From: Desulfobacteraceae bacterium
Lineage (GTDB): Bacteria; Desulfobacterota; Desulfobacteria; Desulfobacterales; Desulfobacteraceae
Direction of reading: 5' to 3'
NCBI GenBank assembly: GCA_016743945.1
Contig: JADGFI010000003.1
Location: 269,132-333,131, forward strand
Length of the DNA: 64,000 nucleotides
Made by a program: the position numbers and the translations under genes
The notes under the pieces: model-generated
What the model was told of the DNA's origin: nothing
The model's input: only the letters and a program-made list of their open reading frames with translations
The model's database searches: none
Shown: positions 18,940-27,253 of the stretch, piece after piece
Position numbering within the stretch: the stretch's first letter is position 1
How the letters are laid out: the number at the start of each line of letters is the position of its first letter

Positions 18940-19912
18940 AATTATAACACCTCACATACCCCCTGGGATCGATTTTTGTCTGCAGCGGGGCTTCATGCCG
19001 GCATTTATCCATGGTATCCGGACAACGGGGATGAAACCTGCAGCCATCCTGAAACTCAAAAATCGACGGCACCGTGCCGCTGATTTCATTGAGCCTTACC
19101 TGCCCTTTTTCAAGTCGCCCGCCCAACCGGGGCAGGGATCCGACCAGGCCCTTTGTATACGGATGACAGGGACCTGTAAAGATATCACTTCCAAATTGTT
19201 CTTCTACGATTTTCCCTGCATACATGACGGCCACTCTCCGGCACATGCGCGCCACAAGTCCCAGATCGTGGGAGATCATTAAAACAGCGGTTCCCCGCTC
19301 CTTGCAAAGTTCAAGGATCAATTCCACAATTTCCGCCTGAATGGTCACATCCAGGGCGGTGGTGGGTTCATCGGCGATGAGCAGCGCAGGATTGCACGAT
19401 AGGGCAATGGCAATCATAATCCGCTGCCGCATCCCGCCGGATAACTGGTGGGGATAATTGTGAATCCGCCGCCCGGGGCTTGGCACCTGCACCTGGTCCA
19501 GGGCTTCAATGGCTTTTTTCCTGGCATCTCTCATGCTCATGCCGCGGTGCAGCACAAACATCTCGCCTATTTGATCCCCGACTGTCATCAACGGGTTGAG
19601 GGCCGTCATGGGTTCCTGAAAAATCATGGATATCCGATCACCCCTTAATCGACGCATACCCTTGTTTTTTAATTTTTCGATCTGCTGCCCTTCAAACTCA
19701 ATGACACCATTGGATATTCGAAGCGGGGCACTCAAAAGACCGGCAATCGAAAGCGCGGTAAGGCTTTTCCCACAGCCCGACTCCCCCACAAGACCAAAAA
19801 TCTCTCCCTTTTCAATGGAAAGGGTAACCCCTTCAACAGCGGTATAATGCTGTGCGTCTATTTCAATGGAAATAGACAGATCCTTTATGTCCAATACCGG
19901 ATTCATGGTCAT
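18932..19912 (-). CDS. oppD: Oligo/dipeptide ABC transporter ATP-binding protein (OppD/DppD)
   Basis: A 326-residue ATPase subunit. Walker A is GESGCGKSL (with Leu rather than Ser/Thr at the last position shown, as is common in OppD), Q-loop [12 protein letters not shown], signature LSGGMRQR, and Walker [13 protein letters not shown]. The C-terminal domain has the conserved cysteines in CRFHPRCPD. Its ATG overlaps the stop of the DppC gene (ATGA), and its own 3' end overlaps oppF, giving tight coupling of the two ATPases with the permease. Confidence 0.95.
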   Translation of the reverse strand: MTMNPVLDIKDLSISIEIDAQHYTAVEGVTLSIEKGEIFGLVGESGCGKSLTALSIAGLLSAPLRISNGVIEFEGQQIEKLKNKGMRRLRGDRISMIFQEPMTALNPLMTVGDQIGEMFVLHRGMSMRDARKKAIEALDQVQVPSPGRRIHNYPHQLSGGMRQRIMIAIALSCNPALLIADEPTTALDVTIQAEIVELILELCKERGTAVLMISHDLGLVARMCRRVAVMYAGKIVEEQFGSDIFTGPCHPYTKGLVGSLPRLGGRLEKGQVRLNEISGTVPSIFEFQDGCRFHPRCPDTMDKCRHEAPLQTKIDPRGYVRCYNYG

Positions 19913-20733
19913 GTTTTTTTTGCCTTTCCATGGGGGTCCAGAAAATCTCTCAACCCATCCCCGAGAAGATTAAACCCGAGGACCGTGATAAAAATGGCAA
20001 GCCCGGGAAAAACCGAGAGCCAGGGCGAAAACAACAGCTGCTCACGTGCCTTGGCAAGCATGGCGCCCCAGCTGGGTGCCGGAGGGACAACACCAAGCCC
20101 CAGAAAAGACAATGCAGCTTCCGCCATGATGGCAGACCCGATCCCCATGGTGGCAATTACAATGATCGGTCCGATCATATTGGGCAAAAGTTCCTTGAAC
20201 ATGATGTGCAGGTTGCCAAATCCAAGGGTATAAGACGCCTGGATATAATTTTGTGATTTTAATGACAGCACCTGGGCCCGGGATATCCTGCAGCTGTACG
20301 CCCAGTCGGTCATTCCCAGGGCGATTAAAAGGCTGCCTATACCAGGGCCTAGAACAGACATTAAGGCAAGGGCAAACACCACCGTTGGAATGGAGAGTAT
20401 CAAGCCGGTCATTCCCATAACAATTTCGTCCCACCACCCCCCCACATATCCCGCAGACAAGCCCAGGGAAACCCCGATAAAGGTATTCATCATCTGAACC
20501 ACAAGCCCGATCATCAGGGAAATTCTTGCGCCATAAACAATCCGGGAAAAGATATCTCTTCCCTGTTCATCGGTACCCAGCAAAAACATCTTGCTCGGGG
20601 GTTCCTCGGCATACATGAGATTGGCATCCAGTATGGGGTCATGGGTGGCTATCAGCGGGGCAAAAATGGCCGTCACCACAACAATAACAAACAGGATTAC
20701 CCCGACAATCAAATTTAAACTGACTTTTTTCAT
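19909..20733 (-). CDS. dppC: Dipeptide ABC transporter permease (DppC)
   Basis: A 274-residue inner-membrane permease with the OppC/DppC N-terminal segment, FLLGTDEQGRDIFSR, and the EAA-type loop around AEAALSFLGLGV. About six membrane segments. The ATG at 20733 is preferred because GAGG lies six bases upstream and the product then starts with a short charged segment plus helix. A longer frame exists but would overlap the DppB stop. Ten-base gap to dppB and ATGA overlap with oppD. Confidence 0.93.
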   Translation of the reverse strand: MKKVSLNLIVGVILFVIVVVTAIFAPLIATHDPILDANLMYAEEPPSKMFLLGTDEQGRDIFSRIVYGARISLMIGLVVQMMNTFIGVSLGLSAGYVGGWWDEIVMGMTGLILSIPTVVFALALMSVLGPGIGSLLIALGMTDWAYSCRISRAQVLSLKSQNYIQASYTLGFGNLHIMFKELLPNMIGPIIVIATMGIGSAIMAEAALSFLGLGVVPPAPSWGAMLAKAREQLLFSPWLSVFPGLAIFITVLGFNLLGDGLRDFLDPHGKAKKT

Positions 20734-20743
20734 GACCGCCTCA

Positions 20744-21676
20744 TCATTGATATCGAATACGGGGGTCAATTGCCAGATATGCAATATCAACCAGAGTATT
20801 AATAATTAAAAAGAAAAGTACAATCACCAGGATACAGCCCTGCACCGAAGGAATATCCCTGAGCGAAACCGAATCGATCAACATGGATCCGACACCCGGC
20901 CAGGCAAACAATTTTTCAACCACAACCGAGCCGCCCAGCATTGAGCCGAACTGCAATCCGATGGTTGTCAAAATGATCACAAACGCATTTCGACCCAGGT
21001 GTTTAAAAACAACCCGGGTCTCACTCATCCCCTTGGATCTGGCTGTCCTGATAAAATCGGAATTGAGGGTGTCAAGAACAGCCGCACGGGTTGTTCTGGC
21101 GAGAAGTGCCATGGGCGCAATCCCCAGTGTAAGCGCCGGCAGGATTAAATTTTTAATGCCGCCGTTGCCATACCCAAAGGTTGGTAATAATCCCAGTTTA
21201 AGTGAAAATACATACATGGCAATAAGTCCGAACCAGAACCCGGGGACTGAAAGTCCGGATACGGCAAACACCATGGTGACGGTATCAATAAGGCTGCCAG
21301 CCCGAATCGCTGCAATAAACCCCAAAGGCAGTCCCACGGCAATGGCAAAGGTAATCGCGGCACAAGCCAGTTTAAAGGAGGCAATAATCCTGGATGAAAG
21401 CAGGTCTGCAACCGGCCGTCTATTGGAATATGATTTCCCGAGATCCCCCCTGGCAAGCCCTGCCACATAAATACCAAACCGCTGGTGCAGCGGTTTATCA
21501 ATCCCCAGCTCTCGTTTGATTCGTTCAATAACTTTTGGATCAAGAGATCGCTTGTCACCCATAAGTGAAGAGGCAAATGTCCCCGGGATAACACTGAATA
21601 GGAAGAAAACCAGGGTCACAACAATCATGACCGTAAGGGCAGATTGCAAAAGCCGTTTAAATATTAAGGCAACCAT
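20744..21676 (-). CDS. dppB: Dipeptide ABC transporter permease (DppB)
   Basis: A 310-residue inner-membrane permease. The N-terminal helix is followed by the DppB pattern PGTFASSLMG and LGIDKPLHQRF, then GDLGKSYSNRRPV. The EAA-loop region is RTARSKGMSETRV, and the C-terminus ends SVQGCILVIVLFF...AIDPRIRY. The start at 21676 (MVALIFKRLLQS) is chosen over 21709 because it gives the normal DppB N-terminus. It lies downstream of a perfect 9-bp hairpin that separates it from the binding-protein gene. Confidence 0.92.
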   Translation of the reverse strand: MVALIFKRLLQSALTVMIVVTLVFFLFSVIPGTFASSLMGDKRSLDPKVIERIKRELGIDKPLHQRFGIYVAGLARGDLGKSYSNRRPVADLLSSRIIASFKLACAAITFAIAVGLPLGFIAAIRAGSLIDTVTMVFAVSGLSVPGFWFGLIAMYVFSLKLGLLPTFGYGNGGIKNLILPALTLGIAPMALLARTTRAAVLDTLNSDFIRTARSKGMSETRVVFKHLGRNAFVIILTTIGLQFGSMLGGSVVVEKLFAWPGVGSMLIDSVSLRDIPSVQGCILVIVLFFLIINTLVDIAYLAIDPRIRYQ

Positions 21677-21729
21677 AAAAAAAAATAGTCCTGTCAGACA
21701 ACAATACACGCTTGTTGCAATAAATAAGA

Positions 21730-21756
21730 GCAGACCGGCTTTAACAACCGGTCTGC
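21730..21756 (-). terminator. Intercistronic hairpin between dppA and dppB
   Basis: Perfect inverted repeat GCAGACCGG / CCGGTCTGC with a 9-base loop. On the minus strand it follows the dppA stop and is followed by only a weak T-rich run (CTCTTATTTATTG). Such a stem is likely to stabilise the dppA message end or cause partial termination, giving more binding protein than permease. It is a structure seen directly; the effect is inferred. Confidence 0.6.
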
Positions 21757-21771
21757 AGCGATTAGCACGGT

Positions 21772-23403
21772 CTATCTTGTGGGAGAATTTTTATCAAGCC
21801 AGATGGCGTCTACTTCTATAATGGCAGCTTCCGTGACGTTGCCGTCCACATTATGAATCCAGGGCTGGGTTGCCACAACCGCTTTATTGTAGTTATGGAA
21901 CCAGACCGGCGCTGCGTCCATAATAAAACCATCGGCTTTTTTAAGTAATTCAATTTTCTTTGCAGGATCACTTGTGGCCGCGGCTTCATCTAAAATCGCA
22001 TCATAGGCGGGATCCTTAAATGCAAATACATTGCTTCCGGTGCGGGGGATTCTGCTGTCAAACGTCCGCAGGGCTTTTAACGGATCAGGTCCGGTCCCAT
22101 TTGAGCGAAACCAGACAGACGCTTTTCCGGCATACATGGCATCGATCAGAACATTGCTTTCCACAACCTTTGCTTTCGCGTGGATACCCACTTTTGCAAG
22201 ATACGGCATCATGGCTTCAAAAACACCCAGGCTTGAGGTTTTATCCGTCACCATTGCCTCAAATTCAAATCCGTCCGGATAACCGGCTTCCGCAAGAAGC
22301 GCCTTGGCTTTTTCAGGATCATAGGGGTAAGGTTTTCGTGTGCTGTCATAGGCAGTTGAAGTGGTCGGCAGCCAGCTGGTGGCTTTAAACGCTTTGCCTT
22401 TTAACAGTTTTTTGACGATAATATCCCGGTCAACAGCATAGTTAATTGCCTGACGGACCCGTTTATCATCAAAGGGTTTCTCTTGTGTATTAAATCCCAT
22501 GTGCCGGGTGAAAAGCTCGGCGATTTCAATCAACCCCTTGGACAGTTCGGGATCTGCCTTGTATGCAAGATAGGCATTACTGGACAGCACGGTTGCATCA
22601 ATCTCTTTTGCCCTGAAAGCCATATCAAGAACGCTGTTGTCACCGGTGATGACAAATTCAACACGGTCTGCATAGGGTTTTCCGGGTTTGTAGTATTTAT
22701 CAAATTTTTCACCCACAATACGGGATCCTTCCACATGCTCAACAAACGTGAAAGGACCCAGCCCAACCGGGTGAAGTAAAAAGGATTCTTTTTCAACTTC
22801 CTCTTTGGGCAGTATGGCGGTAACCGCTTCAAACAACAAACTTCCCGGGTCATTATAGTCGGAAAATGTTATTTGAAGCGTGTAATCATCCATTTTTTTC
22901 AGACCGGAAATAGAAGTTGCATCCCCTTTGCCAAAGGCCTCTGCCCCGGCAATGGCACCGATCATGGTGGCTCCGGGAAACCCTTTTTCCGGGTTCATGA
23001 GACGGGCATAGGACCAGATCAAATCGTCAGCTGTCATTTTACGGCCATTATGGAAATAGACATTTTTTTTCAATTTATAGGTAAATACTTTTCCACTGCT
23101 ATCGGTTGTAACAGATTCAGCCAGATCAAGTGCGGGTGAATTGTTTGCCGAATCCCAGGTATAAAGTGCCCTGTGAAATGCCTTTGAAACAACCATGTCC
23201 TGGGAACGATAGGTCACATGGGGATCAAGGCTTTTCAGTGCTGAACCATAGGGTGCTGAAAGTCTCAGGGTTCCACCGCTCATGGGGGTATCGCAAAAAG
23301 CGGGCATACTAAAAATCAAGGTAAAAAACAGGGCTGACATCAATACTCTGGATACCTTTTTTTTCATTTTTAGAAAAATTCTTCCGGATACAAATTCATG
23401 CAT
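21772..23403 (-). CDS. dppA: Peptide/nickel-type ABC transporter substrate-binding protein (family 5, DppA-like)
   Basis: A 543-residue exported solute-binding protein of SBP family 5. The signal peptide runs from MHEFVSGRIFLKMKKK through the hydrophobic VLMSALFFTLIFSM to AFC-DTP. The family motif GGTLRLSAPYG...LDPHV follows, and later YKLKKNVYFHNGRKMTADD. The ATG at 23403 is selected because AGGAG lies seven bases upstream; the upstream alternatives overlap that site. First structural gene after the GntR regulator (100-base gap) and followed by a hairpin. The ligand is probably a peptide or N-acyl amino acid judging from the downstream hydrolases. Confidence 0.94.
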   Translation of the reverse strand: MHEFVSGRIFLKMKKKVSRVLMSALFFTLIFSMPAFCDTPMSGGTLRLSAPYGSALKSLDPHVTYRSQDMVVSKAFHRALYTWDSANNSPALDLAESVTTDSSGKVFTYKLKKNVYFHNGRKMTADDLIWSYARLMNPEKGFPGATMIGAIAGAEAFGKGDATSISGLKKMDDYTLQITFSDYNDPGSLLFEAVTAILPKEEVEKESFLLHPVGLGPFTFVEHVEGSRIVGEKFDKYYKPGKPYADRVEFVITGDNSVLDMAFRAKEIDATVLSSNAYLAYKADPELSKGLIEIAELFTRHMGFNTQEKPFDDKRVRQAINYAVDRDIIVKKLLKGKAFKATSWLPTTSTAYDSTRKPYPYDPEKAKALLAEAGYPDGFEFEAMVTDKTSSLGVFEAMMPYLAKVGIHAKAKVVESNVLIDAMYAGKASVWFRSNGTGPDPLKALRTFDSRIPRTGSNVFAFKDPAYDAILDEAAATSDPAKKIELLKKADGFIMDAAPVWFHNYNKAVVATQPWIHNVDGNVTEAAIIEVDAIWLDKNSPTR

Positions 23404-23502
23404 AATCATTCTCCTCTTCAATTTTAGAAATCAATTACATATTAATGATAACTGCTCTGATAATCTGCCTCCCCTTTTCCCCTGGGTTAAAACCCCATTG
23501 TT

Positions 23503-24216
23503 CTAGAAATCAATATCCTCCATTTCCATGGCCATTTCATTCATACTCTTAAGCGTACCTTTACAGATAGTGCGAATGTGCATGCGCATTAGTTTTTTTG
23601 ACGCCTCGATATCACGGGCGATGACCGCATCATAAATAGCCTGATGTTCTCTGCCGGAGATATCGTTGGGTCGATAGGAAATCAAACCTTTATCAAACCT
23701 GAGATACAGCAGGTCATAAAGATATCTTAAGATCCAGACGGAAATATTTTGACCGGAAAGTTTGGCCATGGTCATGTGAAAATTAATATCTTTTATCAGC
23801 CTGACCTTTATCGGCTTGTTCCGGGCCGCTTCAAAATACCCCTCCAACGCGTGGGCAAGTAATTTCTCACCTCTTTCATCAAGATTGCTGATCATATCCG
23901 GCAGCAGGCTTAATTCAATTAATTCGCGAAGTCTGTAAACCTCTTCAACTTCCTCTGCTGATATTTTTTCAACAAAAAAACCCCTATTGGCTTCATGGCT
24001 GACGATTCCCATGTGCTCAAATATTTTAAGCGCCTGAACAACAGGGGTTAGACTCATTTTTTGCCGTTCTGACAGCCCTCTGGCGGAAACCTGCTCACCG
24101 GGACGAAATTCATCCAAAAAGATCATTTTCCGTATGTCGTTATAGGCATCCTTGGACAATTGGTTGGATGTTTCAGCGAGTAAACTGGATTTTGATTTTT
24201 TTTTGCTTGTCACCAT
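23503..24216 (-). CDS. GntR-family transcriptional regulator, FadR/FCD type
   Basis: A 237-residue regulator. The N-terminal winged helix-turn-helix contains LSERQKMSLTPVVQALKIFEHMG. The C-terminal all-helical FCD ligand-binding domain (~95-225) carries the metal/ligand residues typical of the family (LIKDINFHMTMAKLSGQ, then GREHQAIYDAVIARD). The ATG at 24216 has AGGAAAAG upstream, making it preferable to 24249. It is the first gene of the leftward dipeptide operon, and three alternating 10-bp repeats lie 114-161 bases upstream of its start. It most likely represses or modulates the operon in response to an imported or derived small carboxylate (inference). Confidence 0.9.
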   Translation of the reverse strand: MVTSKKKSKSSLLAETSNQLSKDAYNDIRKMIFLDEFRPGEQVSARGLSERQKMSLTPVVQALKIFEHMGIVSHEANRGFFVEKISAEEVEEVYRLRELIELSLLPDMISNLDERGEKLLAHALEGYFEAARNKPIKVRLIKDINFHMTMAKLSGQNISVWILRYLYDLLYLRFDKGLISYRPNDISGREHQAIYDAVIARDIEASKKLMRMHIRTICKGTLKSMNEMAMEMEDIDF

Positions 24217-24329
24217 ATCTTTTCCTATTGTATTAAAGCCGATGCCCAAATACCCGTTTTATATTGGACAAACCCGCCGCTTGTTACAATTTCACACCAT
24301 TTTGAGATATTTAATTTCAGATATTGACA

Positions 24330-24377
24330 AATACAATTGCATTTGTCAATTGTATTTGCAATCAAATAATACAATTG
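24330..24377. promoter_or_regulatory. Three alternating 10-bp operator-like repeats upstream of the GntR gene
   Basis: AATACAATTG at 24330-24339, its exact inverse CAATTGTATT at 24347-24356, and AATACAATTG again at 24368-24377. Each adjacent pair forms a perfect 10-bp inverted repeat with spacers of 7 and 11 bases. The TTGTAT core resembles half-sites used by FadR-type GntR regulators. The position just upstream of the regulator gene suggests autoregulation and control of the dipeptide operon. Confidence 0.6.
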
Positions 24378-24404
24378 CATTTTCCAACACAACGCCTTCA
24401 ATTC

Positions 24405-24650
24405 GCCGTTCGGCTTTTTGCATCGGCTAAATCCGCCGCGAGTGACCGGAACCTCGGGAGAAATGTCTTCTGCAAGTTTTTCAAAAGGGTAGAGAGCAAT
24501 CCACGTTCCCGGAAGCTCAATAAAGGTGATACCATCAGAGGATGTATTTGGAGGTGTGCCAAGTACAGAGTCATAAAATTCCGTGGCTTTGCCCAAATCG
24601 GCGACACCAAGCGTTAATATAGTAACTCTTGAAATTTTTATAATTTTTCC
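24405..24650 (-). pseudogene. Truncated VOC/glyoxalase-family gene remnant
   Basis: Minus-strand reading gives KISRVTILTLGVADLGKATEF and continues to LPGTWIALYPFEKLAED and EVPVTRGGFS. This is the first half of a VOC (glyoxalase/dioxygenase-like) domain. After GGFS the family similarity stops abruptly and the frame runs into unrelated AT-rich sequence. There is no good start codon with a ribosome-binding site, only ATT/ATA-type codons. It is a decayed fragment of about 80 codons, between the GntR gene and the NMT1 transporter. Confidence 0.7.
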
Positions 24651-24729
24651 CTTGGGATATGAGACGTATAAGGATCGGGGTCAAGAAAGAATCTAGGGTA
24701 ATTGAGAATCCGCCGGCAGGGTTGCTATT

Positions 24730-25731
24730 TTAGAAATGTTCCGGACCTATCAGACGGGACTCAATGTTCACAGGGGCTTTAATCTGTTTCTCATTGAGCA
24801 TGATGGTTTCTGTCTGTTTCCAGTCAGCAAGATCCATCCGGCCGATCTGGACCGTCCTGTCCGGTTTGATCAATTTCCTTGTGGCCGTTAGCTGCTTTTG
24901 CCGGATATCATCCCGGGTGCCCTTGTCCTTTTTTTTCACAACCCCAAGGACCGCTGCCTCATTGGCCGGATCCATGGCGGCTTCCCATGCATCCAGCAAG
25001 GCGCCCAAAAAGCGTTTTACCCGGTCGGGATGATTTCGTATCATTTTCCCCGAGGTCACAATGGAATTGGCCACAAAATTCACTCCAAAATCAGACGGGT
25101 TGAAAAAATAAACAGCTTCCCCCTCCCGGCTCAATTTATCCTGGAGGATCACCCCCTGGGAATTTAGATATACCGGCCAGACATCCACCTGTTTTTTCAG
25201 AAAAGGGGTAAAATCAAATCGAACCCCCGAAAGCCTGACATCCTGGCTGGCAAGCCCTGATTTAGCCAGAAGAGTTTTCATGATGGTTTCATCATTGCCC
25301 CCAAAGGTGATACCGATATGGCGGCCCTTCAGATCTGAAAGTTGCTTAATTACAGATTGGTCCGCCCGGTAAATCCATTGCATGGGATTGACCTGGAAGA
25401 GCTGGGCCAACACCACCACATCAGCCCCCTTGTCCAGGGCACGGATCACCTGGTCCGCCGATGCCACCCCAAAGTCGGCATACCCCAGTTCCAATTCCTT
25501 GATAGCATTTTTTTCAGGACTGCCCTCCTTAACTCTCACCTCCAATCCCACGGCCGTAAAATACCCCTGATCCGCAGCAAAAATATCCCCTGCCACAGAG
25601 GTATTGAACAGCCATTTGAGGCGATAATTAAGATGTATGGTGCCGGCGGCCTGAACCGATGCGGCAAAAAAGAAAATTCCCAGGGCCACAAGGGGGGCCA
25701 ACCATTGTCTGTGGCGTCCATTGAATATCAT
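24730..25731 (-). CDS. ABC transporter substrate-binding protein, NMT1/SsuA-like
   Basis: A 333-residue exported binding protein of the NMT1/THI5 superfamily. The signal peptide ends near SVQAAGTIH. The family pattern LKWLFNTSVAGDIFAADQGYF...GLEVRVKEGSPEKNAIKEL follows, then YADFGVASADQVIRAL and GITFGGNDE. The ATG at 25731 overlaps the permease stop (ATGA). The family imports aromatic sulfonates, nitrate, thiamine precursors or pyrimidines. The specificity here is unclear. Last gene of a three-gene transporter set. Confidence 0.88.
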   Translation of the reverse strand: MIFNGRHRQWLAPLVALGIFFFAASVQAAGTIHLNYRLKWLFNTSVAGDIFAADQGYFTAVGLEVRVKEGSPEKNAIKELELGYADFGVASADQVIRALDKGADVVVLAQLFQVNPMQWIYRADQSVIKQLSDLKGRHIGITFGGNDETIMKTLLAKSGLASQDVRLSGVRFDFTPFLKKQVDVWPVYLNSQGVILQDKLSREGEAVYFFNPSDFGVNFVANSIVTSGKMIRNHPDRVKRFLGALLDAWEAAMDPANEAAVLGVVKKKDKGTRDDIRQKQLTATRKLIKPDRTVQIGRMDLADWKQTETIMLNEKQIKAPVNIESRLIGPEHF

Positions 25732-26495
25732 AACAACTCCCCTCCCTTTGGTGCAGACCACTTTGTTTTTACCTGTTCCCCCAAGGTTTCAAGCATTCCC
25801 TGGTAAATGGAAATCACAATACCAATCATGAACAAAGCCACCAGAATCCCGGCCAGATCACTCTGGTAAAGAGCGATGCGGATACTATACCCGATACCGG
25901 CATTGGCGGCAATGAATTCCGCCACAATGGTCCCGGCCATGGCCAGGGTGGCGCTGCCGGCAATAACCGTGGTCAATTTGCTTAAATTTTCAAAGGCCCG
26001 AATTTTGACCTCCAATTGCCACCGCATCCTTCCCGTGGCAATATAAAAATGCTCAATATCCTTTACAGGGACTGCCATCACCCCCAGCACCGACAAAAGC
26101 AACGGGAAATAACAGATCATGGAGGCAATGAGAAGCCGGGAAAGAAAGCCGTCTCCCAGAAGTATAAAAATAATCGGGGCCAGGGCCACAATGGGATAGG
26201 CCTGAATATTATAGGCCATCACCTTGATAAACGATCCTGCCCAGGAAGACTTTCGGCCCAGGATCCCCACGGTAAATGCCATGATGATGGAGATAACCTG
26301 GCCCAGGATTGTCACGGAAAGGGTGTTGAATACATCAAAAAAATATCCCTGGGAAACCCGGCCGGCTGTCTCCAGGATAAGGGGAATTCCCGGGATCACG
26401 TAATCGGAGAGGGTCAAAACCTTTTTAATTCCCAAAAGGCAAACAAGCCCCATACAATAGACAATCAAAAACTGATATATCCGTCTAAAAAGCAT
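25728..26495 (-). CDS. ABC transporter permease (SsuC/TauC-like)
   Basis: A 255-residue inner-membrane permease with about six membrane segments and the binding-protein-dependent transport signature region EFIAANAGIGYSIRIALYQ. Also typical are NIQAYPIVALAPIIFILLG and ATGRMRWQLEVKIRAFENL (EAA loop). The start at 26495 is ATGCTTTTTAG, overlapping the ATPase stop by 11 bases. Couples the ATPase at 26485-27177 with the NMT1-type binding protein. Confidence 0.88.
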   Translation of the reverse strand: MLFRRIYQFLIVYCMGLVCLLGIKKVLTLSDYVIPGIPLILETAGRVSQGYFFDVFNTLSVTILGQVISIIMAFTVGILGRKSSWAGSFIKVMAYNIQAYPIVALAPIIFILLGDGFLSRLLIASMICYFPLLLSVLGVMAVPVKDIEHFYIATGRMRWQLEVKIRAFENLSKLTTVIAGSATLAMAGTIVAEFIAANAGIGYSIRIALYQSDLAGILVALFMIGIVISIYQGMLETLGEQVKTKWSAPKGGELL

Positions 26496-27177
26496 CCATG
26501 ATCTCCAGCATACTGGCATCAAAGGCCTGTTTATCCAGGGCATACCCGTGAGCATAATCCCTGCCCCTTACCATAAAACTGCCCTTTTGTTTGACAGACT
26601 CGCTCAGGACCAGGATATCCCGGCAGAACTTGGCCACTTCCATGAGATTGTGGGAAATATAGAGAAACATTTTTCCCGGAAAAAGCGTTTTAATTGCAAG
26701 AATAATGGTTTCCCGCAGGACCTCGTCCACATTGGCCAGGCTTTCATCCAAAATCAGCAAATCAAACTCCTGGAGCAGATAACGGATGAGGTTCATGCGA
26801 TTTTGCTGCCCCATTGAAAGCTGTGAAAACCTTGCGTCCAGGACCGGTTCCAGCTTGAAAATATCTATGAGTTTTTTTTTCAACCCCTCTTTGCCCGGGG
26901 GGCAAACCTTGTTCAGATGGTTGCCGGTACTGGACCAGCCCGGAAGCCGTTCCTGATTGTAGGAATAGAGGATCCTATCCAACCCTGTCGTTGAAATCCT
27001 GCTCGCCGGCAAGTTTGCCTGGCTGACCAACAGTTTTGCAAGGGAGGTCTTGCCCACCCCCGACGGCCCGAACACCGCATTGAACCCAGGCGTTGTCATG
27101 GAAAAACAAAGATTGTCGATGACGGCAGCCTCGGACCCCGGATATGTATATTTCAGACCATCACACTCAAGACGCAT
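26485..27177 (-). CDS. ABC transporter ATP-binding protein (SsuB/TauB-like, divergent)
   Basis: A 230-residue ATPase. Walker A is GPSGVGKTS, the signature is the variant LSMGQQNR (instead of LSGGQ), and Walker B is LLILDESLANVD followed by the switch ISHNLMEV. The Q-loop region reads NQERLPGWSS. The ATG at 27177 is preferred because GGAGAAG lies six bases upstream, inside the longer in-frame alternative. The shortened, low-similarity nucleotide-binding domain is unusual but all key motifs are present. It starts 76 bases downstream of the CoA-transferase gene. Confidence 0.85.
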   Translation of the reverse strand: MRLECDGLKYTYPGSEAAVIDNLCFSMTTPGFNAVFGPSGVGKTSLAKLLVSQANLPASRISTTGLDRILYSYNQERLPGWSSTGNHLNKVCPPGKEGLKKKLIDIFKLEPVLDARFSQLSMGQQNRMNLIRYLLQEFDLLILDESLANVDEVLRETIILAIKTLFPGKMFLYISHNLMEVAKFCRDILVLSESVKQKGSFMVRGRDYAHGYALDKQAFDASMLEIMDAF

Positions 27178-27253
27178 GAACTTCTCCATTTAAGCAAATA
27201 CCAGTACTTTCCCTATTACCCTTACAAGGTTACACCCTAAAAATCAATCGGTG

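Noticed and set aside
24378..24430. attC-like or integron boundary near GCCGAACGGC
   Set aside because: Only a short palindromic fragment; the core RYYYAAC/GTTRRRY pair and a matching second site are not present.
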